Assembly (NCBI GenBank): GCA_037951105.1
Contig: JBAMJV010003935.1
Span: forward strand, 240,001-304,000
Direction: 5' to 3'
DNA: 64,000 bases
DNA from: Echinarachnius parma
Taxonomy: Eukaryota; Echinodermata; Echinoidea; Clypeasteroida; Echinarachniidae
In this document: positions 1-10,384 of the stretch, piece after piece
Layout of the letters: each line of letters starts with the position of its first letter
Numbering within the stretch: position 1 is the first letter of the stretch
The notes under the pieces: generated by a model
What the model saw: only the letters and a program-made list of their open reading frames with translations
What the model was told of the DNA's origin: nothing
Database searches by the model: none
Position numbers and translations under genes: made by a program

Positions 1-2
1 AA

Positions 3-57
<55 letters not shown>

Positions 58-60
58 ATA
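1..60. repeat. AAAT-type tetranucleotide microsatellite
   Basis: Perfect run of the unit aata/aaat reaching the left edge, so its true length is unknown. Confidence 0.95.
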
Positions 61-408
61 CTGGAGAAAAAATTCAAAATTCTGTGTAGAAGTTTAGTGT
101 ACCAAACTTAGCTCTACCAGATAAAGCAAACCAAATCAAAATCGGTCGAGAAATGAAGGAGAAGAAGCATTTTTTGTGATTTCGAATAAATTTGCATAAA
201 TTACCATAGATAATGAATTTCACGATTCTGTGTAGAACTTTTAAATCCCCCTCCTATCGATATCATAGGAAACAATCAGAATCAAAATCGGTTGAAAAAT
301 AACGAAGAAGAAGCATTTTGAAAACTGTGGACGGACGGACGGAAGGACGGACGACGGACGCCACGCCATGGCATAAGCTCATCGGGACCTTCAGGCCGGA
401 TGAGCTAA
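61..408. repeat. Dispersed repeat fragment with GGAC tract and 3' hairpin
   Basis: A GGAC-rich stretch (about 329-360) is followed by a hairpin at 376-406 (AGCTCATC pairing with GATGAGCT) ending in CTAA. Two internal segments repeat each other, around 80-170 and 225-318: both carry 'ttctgtgtagaa', 'aaaatcggt' and 'gaagaagcatttt'. A hairpin followed by CTAA resembles a Helitron 3' end, but the base after it is A rather than T and no 5' end is seen. The class is undetermined. Confidence 0.5.
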
Positions 409-714
409 AAACGGGAAAAACAAAAGTTGGAATTTGCTCGGGAAAAATGCAGCGTTGTAGACTTATCTTTCTCGTTTCATATGTCAATATGAATGCAAAT
501 GTTGATGCTTTGGTGGATGAATATACAAATCTTTACGGGAAAATAGTTACTGACTATTCAGAATTAACTCAAGTTTCGCAAGAAAAGTATCTTTTTCGAA
601 GTAAATTTGTTCAGCATCGCGCCACACGTTCAAGCAAACTTTAGCCGAAAGTCCAGGCGGGACATTGGATTGATATTCTGTCGAGCGCTGGACAAAGACA
701 GCGCATTAAACAAT
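409..714. other. Non-coding stretch, nothing recognised
   Basis: No gene, splice-bounded exon or clear repeat structure was seen. The short reading frame here has no recognisable domain. Confidence 0.5.
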
Positions 715-1192
715 TGGCTTTAAATTCGTATTTTGGTGATCTACACCATTTCTAAACAATCTGATAGTCTACTTACATGATCGCATGGCATTTGGAAGCT
801 GAATAGAAACAAAAATGAGCCCGAAAACATGCGCTGAATAATAGTTTCTGGAAACGAGAAGATCGAAGTTACGTAGCATACGTCGTGCATATCATGTTGT
901 TACACGTTACCTGCACCATATTCGCGTAGCACAGTACGGGTACCGTACGCGAGTACAGTGTATATAACACATGGGTACGTGCGCGGTCTCCCAGTCAGTA
1001 AAATTGGTGCTCTCTCGCGATGGAAATTTACCGACGACATGACGAGTCATGTCCGATATTCAGCTCATTTTTTCCATTGTTTTGGGGCTCATTTTTGTTT
1101 CTGTTCAGCTTTCAAATTCCATGTAATCATGTAAGTAGACTAGCAAATTGTTTAGTAATGGTGTAGATCATTAAAATATTAATTTAGAGCCA
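715..1192. mobile_element. Foldback element with arms of about 125 bp
   Basis: The left arm starts TGGCTTTAAATT at 715 and runs through TGATCTACACCATT to about 840. It returns inverted at the right, about 1065-1192, through AATGGTGTAGATCA to AATTTAGAGCCA. The arms are imperfect and the centre is GC-richer. No target duplication could be fixed and no transposase is encoded. Confidence 0.65.
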
Positions 1193-1700
1193 CTTTTGTA
1201 ATGAACTGGCTCACAAACGCGATCCATCCAATTCCAATATGCAATGTCGCCGGGAGTATCGGCGCCGGAGTTTGGATCGGAACAGCGCTGTTCTAATAAT
1301 GCACGCAGCGCACATGGACACTTCTGACGAAATTTAAGACGCAATTGCCGAGTGAATTGCCGAGCGAACAAAGCATTTTCCGAACGGGAATGAGCGGGCG
1401 GATGCGGACTAAATTGTGTCCATAAAGCGTCATAAAGCGTCAGAATCGTTGGGGAAAAGAGCATGGACTAAAGTTTGTCCAAATTTAGTTGCAACCAATT
1501 TGAAAGACGAACTTTAGTTGGAAAACGAAATTGACGGAGGCGGAAGTTCTTGCGCGTACTGTATGTATTCCAATATGTTGATTTAAATTGTCCAACATAA
1601 TTTCTTGTGTTCCATTTGGAGCAGAAATGTCAATGTTCATAAGTTCGTATGGAGGCCTGGCACCACATTGACCCACTATTCTATTGTCCTTTATCTTCAT
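1171..1700 (-). other. Coding-like, GC-richer stretch of unknown origin
   Basis: Two adjacent minus-strand open frames (1171-1464 and 1485-1700) lie in a block much richer in CpG than its surroundings. The first overlaps the right arm of the foldback element. I recognise no domain. It may be a decayed transposon gene, because the two frames abut with a frame change and neither has splice sites I trust. Confidence 0.2.
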
Positions 1701-2589
1701 TCCTATTCAAAAATGAATTTTCAACCATATTGTGGAACTAGCTAAGCCCTTTTGTTCATTTAAATTTCTTAAGAAATACATACTGTAACTTCCAAAGATT
1801 TTAATTCGACTTTTTAATATTTTCAAAATAAAAATCCAGTATAAATGAAATCCTTTATAATAATAATGATAATAATAATCCTTTCTTATAAAGCGCAATC
1901 TTACAATTAAGTCTCAGTGCGCATAAATATATATACATGAAAAAGAGAGAGAAATTATTGTTTGATGGATGTCTATATTTCGAACCAATTTCAATTCACC
2001 GACATCTAGACTGGGAAAGTCCCCCAATAACCACCGCTTTCTAAAGAGAATGTTCTGAACCTCCGCCTTTCGATTTCTCACCCTATTTCGCTTGAACTAT
2101 TCTCACTTTTGTACCTTCCAGGCTTATGTTGAATTTATTATGTTGAATTTATTTAATGGCCAATGACCTATAAATTAACCATGAACTTTCTAAATTTAGA
2201 AATCACATGCTACTTCACTTTTCCTGGACTAATTCCTCTTTCATATTCCCTTCATTGTTCCCTCTGGCAGTAGGCTGGTAGGAAATGTTAATGGAAATCA
2301 TTGTTCACATAAATCTCTTTCAATTTAAAATGTTCGAAAGGTATATATTTTACACTCAGGAAACATTGATCAGCAGTAAATAAACTGAATTTGAATGAAT
2401 TAATAAACAGATTTAAACAAAATAACACACACAAAGGTGAAAAGGATGGAAGTAATAAAATCAGTGCTGTGTTTGGTTGGGGCATGACTCTTCTAAAATG
2501 AAATGTAACCATCGTATTACTCAGAACATTGTCTTGGGAACACTTTCCCTTTGAATTTGCAATCCCTTTTTGTTGGCTTCCTCCTCCAA
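1701..2589. other. AT-rich non-coding stretch
   Basis: No gene or strong repeat was recognised. Confidence 0.5.
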
Positions 2590-3690
2590 ACCTTTTTTAT
2601 CAGTCTATGATTGATAGGTCTTGAACCGTGTACCTGTGATTTATTTTCTTTTGAAATCCCTGTGCCCCTCTGCCTGTCTGTTTCCCCACATATTACTAAA
2701 TCTGTTTCTTTTGAAATCCCTGTGAACCTCTTGTCTGTCTGTTTCCCTTCATATTTCTCTCTATCCGTCTGTCTTTTTCTCACATTAAATCATTTTCTTT
2801 AACATTTATGTGTCTTTTTTTGTTGGCCTGTCCACCTTGTTATGTTTATAATAGAGGCCACACACGTTTCTTTGAAATTCTTTCTCAATTTTGTTCATGT
2901 TCCCAATACTCAATACCTATATATATTTACCATTACTCAATACCTGTCCGTCAGTCTGTCATTTTTATCCATTGTGCCATTTTGTCCAGTGCAGTCTTTT
3001 CCCACAGGCGTCTGGTACTAGACTTCCACTTCCTTTCAAGGGAAAACAAAACGAAATGTATTTTTCTGGGGCTACTTTTCAAGCTCACCAGCATAAAAAG
3101 AGGACTCTAAAATTTAGTTTTGCATTGAATTCTAGATGCAAATTTATGGGTGCCCTTTAATGATTTTGGGGGGCTCTTTTTGGCATTTCGGGGGCTAAAT
3201 CACCCTGAGCCCCTGTGTATTGTTTTCATTGTTCCTTTCACCTCTATTTCCCCACATATTACTAAATCTGTTTCTTTTGAAATCCCTGTGCTCCTCCTGT
3301 CCGTCTGTTTCCCTTCATATTTCTCTCTATCCGTTTGTCTTTTTCTCACATTAAATCATTTCTTTAACATTTATGTGTCTTTTTTTTTTTTGGCCTGTCT
3401 AATGTGTTCAACTTGTTATGTTTAGAACATAGGCCACACACGTTTCTTTGAAATTCTTTCTCAATTGTGTTCATGTTCCCAATACTAGATGTATACCTGT
3501 CTGTCGAGGCTGTCATTTTTGTCAGTTGTGCCGTTTTGTCCAGCAGTCTTTTCCCACAGGTGTCTGGTACTAGACTTCCATTTCCTTACACTCCCATTTC
3601 CCCCTGTGTGTGAATAATAATTAAAAAAAAGTATGTATTTTCTAAGAAGTCCATGAAAATTTATTTTACACTGTATATTTTGAAATGATG
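2590..3690. repeat. Tandem duplication, unit about 570 bp
   Basis: Two pyrimidine-rich units match in order. 'ccccacatattactaaatc' occurs near 2685 and 3250, the Tctctctatccgt block near 2757 and 3322, and the 'cccacaggYgtctggtact' block near 3000 and 3553. Between them, about 3120-3235, lies a segment ('gggctctttttggcattt') that recurs near 19270. Confidence 0.8.
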
Positions 3691-4085
3691 ACAAGTGTTT
3701 TGTCAGGGGCTATTTATGGAAAGTCCTGTGAGACATAAAGCAAATGCTTAGAACTACATAACTTTGTAGAACTGATGTTGGCTATATTTGTGACTAAAAT
3801 GTCTGGGAATGTATAATCACAAGCAATGTTGATGGATTTGAATGAACATTGGAAGTAATGCCTGTTCTTAAGACTATTATTAGATGCATACTTTTGTGGA
3901 AACAAATGTACTCTTCTTAAAATATTCAGATTCATGATGAAAGTTTTACAAAATCTGCCTGGGATTACCTGGTAAAGAGAGTTCAGGGCCAGTTGCAGAA
4001 AGAATTGAAATCGATTGTAAGATTGAAAGTCCGAAAAAATATGCATTTGAACCAATGAGATTTGCCCATTTAGTCGATTGCATCT

Positions 4086-5897
4086 GGGCAATTCCAAGCA
4101 AACATTGACATAAGCACCCATTTTTCAGATTCATCGAATCATAACATATTTGGTATCAAATTAAAGCTTAAAGATTAAACTATTCAGAAATGCATTTTGT
4201 TAAAAAAAATGTTTGGCGTAAACTATTATTTCATAGGAATAAATTAGCATAAATTAATTTTCAATTATTTTCACAAAATATACTTGTAAATATTAAGCTT
4301 AAAAGAGCTGCAAAAATAGGTTTTCATAAAATTTTCTTTCAGTGTTGGTAAGAACATTACTTCAATTTATCAGATAAATATCTATTTCGGCATTTTCGCT
4401 CTTTGTTCTGCTTCAGTGACTGTTTCATTTATAGTCATCTATATGTCACGCTGTTACCCTAAAAACAGGTATTTTTAATATTTCTGGAAAAATATGAATG
4501 GGAATGAAATTATTTTTTGTTTCTTCTTCATTCACCCATAGGGCTATATTATGGATGCTAAATAGCAGCATTATCTTTTACCACTAATTAATCTAAGCAA
4601 TATCAATTTGGTCACGCTGTTACTTTTTGGGTAACAGCGTGACGCAACCTACTTTTTTTTTGCAATATCTCAAGAATCGTTGGATGGATTCTGTTCAAAC
4701 TTTGTACAAGACATGTATTCAGAGGTATGGATTATCTGATACATTTTGGGGCCATGAGGTCAAAGGTCAAAGGTCACAGCTAATTAATATGCAAAAAATA
4801 TATATTATTCTCAACATATTTCAAGAATCCTTGAAGGATGACATGATAATTAATACTGGTATGCGTTCAGTGAAGTAGATGACCTGATTATAGAATTTGG
4901 TCATGGGGTCAAAGGTCAACAGGTCAAATTATTGTAGTTTATTTTTTATCTCACAAAAAAATGCCAGAATTAATGTTAGAAAGAGTACTGTAGATAAAAG
5001 AAAATTCTATGAAAATGTTTGGAGCACAGGTCAAAGGTCACTCGGATAATTACCAATTCAAACACAAAAACTTACTGACATTGAAATCATGTTACATGAA
5101 ACAAATCACTTGTAGATATGCACTGTGCCACATAAAATTAAACATTTGTATGCTAATTTGAGAAATAAGGTCAAAGGTCAGATGTTAAAGGTCTAATATT
5201 TCATTGTTACAATTAAGTTTGTATTTTGGGTTTGATATTTGATGGTTCCTCAAACTAAATTCTGAAAAAGATAAGAATTACAGTTTTGTCCAAAAACATT
5301 TTTGATCAATAGAGGGCGCTAGGCTGCAAATTTGTGTCATGCGAACCATCATTTCAGAGCATCTGGGTTATATTACCCATTCATCTAGTTCTGTATAGAT
5401 TCTGGATGACTACATCAAAATTATATAATCTTATTCATCTCATCAATATCTCCCATATATATAACATGTACAATTCAGAGGTCACGCTGTTACCGTCACG
5501 CTGTTACCGTGCACAGATACGTTTATGATATCATATTTACTATGAACATTGGATTTTTTCTACATTTTTATTTGGATGTTCTAGCTTGATGTCTAGTACA
5601 AAGAATCAATGTGACAAAATTGCAAAATGTTCCTGTAGTTCACAGAGTTTGCTTAGTTTCTTACCATGTAAGAAACCCATGTCTTTTTGCCGTCACGCTG
5701 TTACCGCAGATATTGATATTGATAATTCATAATTTAGTGGGAATTTTGATTTTCTTTCCTATTGTAAATAATTAGTAGAATAGTGGTAACAGATGCATAT
5801 CAAAATTTGGTTCTGGACATTTTTATTTTGTGAGTTATTTAGACTTTCACCGTGAGAAACACCCTCCTACCGTCACGCTGTTACCTTGGAATTGCCC
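4086..5897. mobile_element. GGGCAATTCC-family element 1 (non-autonomous)
   Basis: Starts GGGCAATTCCAAGCAAAC and ends CTTGGAATTGCCC. It is flanked by the perfect 4-bp target duplication ATCT (4082-4085, 5898-5901). It holds seven exact copies of GTCACGCTGTTAC: 4445, 4611, 4631 (inverted), 5481, 5495, 5692 and 5872. The pair at 4611/4631 forms a hairpin with a 7-nt loop. It is a diverged paralogue of 57692-59704 and lacks about 200 bp present there after its hairpin. No transposase is encoded. A 4-bp target is used by several DNA transposon groups (Chapaev, Sola, Ginger); the superfamily cannot be set from this. Confidence 0.9.
4757..5180 (+). promoter_or_regulatory. Clustered AGGTCA direct repeats (DR1-like) inside element 1
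   Basis: AGGTCA half-sites spaced by one base occur at 4757-4776 (three in a row), about 4906-4926, 5028-5040 and 5168-5180. One-base-spaced AGGTCA repeats are the classic target of RXR, HNF4 and COUP-TF nuclear receptors. All four clusters are kept in the paralogue. Activity is inferred only. Confidence 0.5.
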
Positions 5898-5919
5898 ATC
5901 TCTCACTGCAACAGGGTCC

Positions 5920-6814
5920 AGGACTAAAAAAATGGACAGAATATTGTTACTTTGTGGTTTCAACCTTCTTGGTGATGTGCTATTCACTCTTAAAGTACCT
6001 TTTAAACCGAGTACAAAGAGGGTGAAATCAGTATCATATTTAGGAAAGGAATGTCATGAAATGGATCTCTCTTGTCAATTTGTAAGGACCATGTGAAATG
6101 AGACTGTATTATGAATTCCGAAATATCAGATATATCAGTATCAAGACCCTGTATTGGTTCTTTCAAGATATTTGAATGAGGTTTTTGTAAAATGATCACG
6201 CTCAATTAATGATGGGTTATTGGCAAATTTATTTGAAGTGATCATATTTCAGCAAGCAGTTCATTTGCAATTTTGCCTTTAAAAGTACATTTCTTTAGTT
6301 TCCTGTGATTATTAAATCATGTACAATTATTAATTTTTTGGGATGTTGTTATGAGTGCCAGAAACTCTGAATACACATTTTGGGGTTGTTCAAATTTTCC
6401 TCTAATCACTTGCAGAACAGGCCCTTCTAGAACTGCATATATCAGGAATATTTGTTGTTTTATCTTCAGAAGATGTTGAACTAGTATACTTATTTTTTCC
6501 CCAGCGTTTAAATGTGTTTATTTTAATAAATCAATTTGTTAAGAATCATTGCCAAAATATAATAATACATGACATCATGTGTTTATTTGTTGGTTCACAA
6601 ACTGAACAGCACAGAGGGTTTGATGTTGCACTATTAAAAGTGAGTTGATTTTTGCTCAAAAATGTGATGCTTTTCCACAAATATGAGGTATAATTTCTAT
6701 AACTTTTGGGGGTAGGGAAGGGGGCTGCAGCCCCTCTAGTCTCCCCTCCCCCTTGCCAAGGTTGGCTGGTCATGGCAAGGATAGGCTTACTAATTACACA
6801 AACATCCTTCTTCC
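5920..6814. other. AT-rich non-coding stretch
   Basis: Nothing recognised. Confidence 0.5.
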
Positions 6815-7345
6815 CATCAATCAGTCTTGTTCAATCTGCATTAGACCGCCACAGTCTCTCCCATTCCCACCAACCTATTGATTTACAAACAACCGTTCTC
6901 TTGAATTACAGATGTTGCATCAATGAATGAACACAGCTATACCAGCCTAACAAAATGTATACTGTATGTGAACCATAATATTGCAGTTTCACTTTTATGT
7001 ATGAAGGGAAAACTTGATTTCATCTATCAGTCTTGTTTAATTAACATTAGATCACCATAAGTTCCCACCAACCAAAATTGATTTACACTCGACCATTCTT
7101 GAATTCCAGATGTTGCATCAATGAACACTTAACTACCATACTAACTCAATATATTATATAGGGTAATAAGTGTACATGACTAAAATATATATATTGCAAT
7201 ATGAACTTTATTTTATCAATCAGCCTTGTTTAATTGACATTTGACTGCTCTAGTCTCCCCTAACCTGTTGGGTCAACATACAGTGAATGTCAACAAGCCT
7301 TGAATAACAGAAGTCTTCAACACACAGACTGACGTCATACCTGTA
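6815..7345. repeat. Degenerate three-copy tandem repeat, unit about 190-205 bp
   Basis: Copies start near 6817, 7024 and 7212 with 'atcaRtcRgYcttgtt'. The first two share 'attccagatgttgcatcaatgaa'-type text (6908 and 7108); the third has drifted. Confidence 0.7.
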
Positions 7346-7744
7346 CCATAACACCGTAACATTATCTGATTTGTTTCGCCCATCTCACTTACATGTACTC
7401 TACACAGGTGTTTATGTTTGAAGGGAATATAGATGCAAAAAATACTAAATTGATAAACCTGCCATGGATAATTTAATTTTGGTTATTTTTATAAAATAAC
7501 TCATTATAATTGGCACCCAATCCAGAGATAGCTCAGGCACTGTCTCAAACAGGTTAACGATTCTTACAGATTTACTTTCATAATATGAGCAGACTTTGTA
7601 ATCAATTAGTAAATCGATTCAATTGGCCCTAATTACTTTATATCCACTTCATCATGTAATGGAATCTTGGCTAAGCATGCATACTTATCTATATTCTCTT
7701 CTCTCATGATCAATATACTGTGCTGGATCTTGTTTATTGGGAAA

Positions 7745-7960
7745 CTGATATCCCCATCAGGGTAGGAAATATATGGGGGCAGAGGGCGATTTTGCCCCCT
7801 AATTTTCAAAATAGCCCCCTAAAAATCAGTAGGTAGCCCCTAAAATTACCATCTATAGGGTATTATGTAGACAAATTTCTGGATATCCATCAGATTGGAA
7901 AAGTAGACCCCTAAAATTGAAAATTAATTCCTGCATTGATCCCCATGCCAGGGGGACACC
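7745..7960. mobile_element. Relative of the CCCCCTAAAA hAT-like MITE
   Basis: Contains repeated gccccctaaaa segments as in the element at 24348-24653. The ends resemble CAGGG...CCTG, but no clean 8-bp duplication was found, so the limits are approximate. Confidence 0.45.
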
Positions 7961-7974
7961 TGTAGGGCGCTCAG

Positions 7975-8400
7975 TGTTCATTGATACAGAATATCAAGTT
8001 ACAGCTCTCATTAGCTTTAATCGATGGGTCTTGTGCATGATACATGGCTTGACACAGATAGTTAGTGCATTCTAAATTTGATATGGAGATCTCCCTCTTT
8101 TATTTCTCACATTGTATATGCCTTTTCCTTAGTTTCTGGTACCAAAATATACTTCCAAAAATGATCTGCAACAAATCTTGATTCAGCTCTTGGTATTAAT
8201 GATGATTAGCAATTTTTAATTAAAATCTGAATGAACTATTCATTGATAAAGGATATCGGGTTACAACTCTAGCTCTCATTAGCTTTAATCGATGGGTCTT
8301 GCCTGATACATGGCTTGACACAGATAGTTAGTGCATTCTAAATTTGATATGGAGATCTCCCTCTTTTATTTCTCACATTATATATATTTTTTCCTGAGTT
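7975..8400. repeat. Tandem duplication, unit about 260 bp
   Basis: Two long, nearly identical blocks run from 'agctctcattagctttaat' (8001 and 8270) to 'gatctccctcttttatttc' (8087 and 8354). Confidence 0.85.
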
Positions 8401-8809
8401 ACTGAAAGTTACTTATAAGATGACCCACAACAAATACTTGATTCAGCTCTTGTAAGCAAAAATGAAAATGTCTTTACTCTTGCTCTCTAGATTATGTTTC
8501 CTTCATAACATAATTTTAATATTTTGGTCTTAATTCAATGTGAGATCTTCCTGCTCAACTCTAATAGTAATTTTTCCCCTACTATTTTTATGTAATACTA
8601 AAATTAGAATGATCATTAGAAATAATGTTTACCGGCCAATTCATAGACTTGCTGGCAGTAATAAGCTTTGCTCGTTAATATTGATATTTGTGAGCGGATG
8701 TTTTAGGGTTGATGATATGAAATACAAGAAAGTCATGAATTGAAATTCATGAAATGTGTCATTTCTTTTGAAAAGACAATGTCCATGTAAATTTATAAGT
8801 TATTAAGTT
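8401..8809. other. Non-coding stretch
   Basis: Nothing recognised. Confidence 0.5.
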
Positions 8810-9250
8810 AATTTGTCTCCTTATATGTCAGTTTCTTAACCAGATCAAATTATAAATTCTGCCTAGTTGCTTAGGATTCACTTATGGTAGAAGTCTTTTA
8901 GGAAAATAAGTAAATAACCTTGCCATCAGTTGATCTCAGATTTGCAGGGGATTGCTGCTATTGTTAGGAGGATATACAAGTAAATTTAAGAGAAATTAAT
9001 TTGTCATTCTGTTTATGTGGCAACAATGTAATGTACTGTACTGTAAAGTTAGTTTGTCTTCTTATTTCAGTTTCTTGCAAAGCGAGCCAGATAATACAAT
9101 TCTGCAAAGTTACATTGTTGATAGGCCATACAAGTAAATTTAAGATATTGTAGAATTCGTCCATAGGAAAAGAACCTTGCCTTCGTTTGATCCCAGATTT
9201 ATAGGGGATCGTTGCTATTGTGGGTAGGACATAAAAGTAAATTGGCCCTA
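8810..9250. repeat. Tandem duplication, unit about 240 bp
   Basis: 'ttatNtcagtttcttNNc' occurs near 8822 and 9061. 'aaccttgccNtc...gatcNcagatttNcaggggat' occurs near 8917 and 9173. Confidence 0.75.
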
Positions 9251-10380
9251 GGAATCAAATGGCATCATTAGCAGCTAATGACCCGTCTTAGTATCAATCA
9301 TGTCTTTGAATATCAAATCTTATTGTTGAATGAATGAACAGACTCTGTGGGTTTGCTGTGAATGAAGATTTTGAAAATGAAGTCAATAGATGAGATCAGG
9401 CTAGATATCGTTGGGGGAGAGTGAGGACGGCTTTATGTTGAGTTTTGGCTTGATTGAGTTATGCACACCATCTTGTACATGTAGGTTGGAGCCTAATCTA
9501 TGTGATGCCAGATTTTTCAGAGTATAATTTATAACAAAAATAAGACATTACAATTTTTTTTTTATGGGGCTCCACAAATTTTTAAAATAGAAATTTTGAG
9601 ATCTGCTTCAATATAAACTAGTACCAGTAACTTTTTTAGAGTTTTATGTATGATTTGAGTATGTCAATAATAATTTATGACATTTACGACAACATGTACA
9701 AATTGTATATAGCGCATCAGTTCTTTTTTAATAAAAATAAAACATGCTACAAAGACCCGTTTGTACACACAAATTTGAACGATCATGGGTACACCTCGTC
9801 AATGTGTAATGACACCAACAGGGACTGGTTTGACTGTATGAAACAACATTCATACAAAGCAAAGGGTTAATTTGTACAGTTGTTTGGCAGCCAAGATGAC
9901 CCCCCCTGTCTGGATCAATTTCAGCAAAGCTCCATGGGAAAAACACCAGACAACTGTGTTTACATCCCAGGAATGCAATCTATTCCTTTATTTCTGTTGA
10001 AGCAGCTGACATTCCAGTTATTTACATTGTGTAAATTATATCTCTGCAGACTAGAAACCACACAGTAATTTGTTTGGGTTTCATGATTATGTATGAAATA
10101 AATAAACTATAAATACACTATGAATTAAAAATAAACAATTTCAAAAATATTACCACACAGAGTTTTGTTTCGATTTCATGTTTCTGAATGAAACTAGAAA
10201 TAAATGAAAGTTCTATAATTAGATTTTTATCTCAACAGACCAGATACATCACTGAACGTTTATATTATAACGTTGTATAATTATGAATGATAATATGTTA
10301 TGATAAACTGTCAAATCGTCAGAAATATGACTCTCTACTTTCTATGTTGTTGTGTACCATTTGTTTGAGCATTGTTTTGA
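9251..10380. other. Non-coding stretch
   Basis: AT-rich. No gene, exon or clear repeat was recognised. Confidence 0.5.
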
Positions 10381-10384
10381 AGCA

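Larger units (their letters stand above)
3986..5919. mobile_element. GTTGCAGAAAGA-type MITE split by a larger element
   Basis: The left part (3986-4085) starts GGGCCAGTTGCAGAAAGA and the right part (5902-5919) reads CTCACTGCAACAGGGTCC, matching both ends of the MITE family at 23888, 27475 and 44929. The 1.8-kb element at 4086-5897 sits inside it. The related copy at 27475-27769 has the uninterrupted form gattgtATCTctttctgc, which acts as an empty site. Confidence 0.75.

Noticed and set aside
318-644. 108-codon open frame over the GGAC tract
   Set aside because: It starts inside a dispersed repeat, has no domain and no support.
7745-7960. A clean hAT target duplication for this copy
   Set aside because: The similar text on each side (atccccat) does not sit next to the proposed ends.
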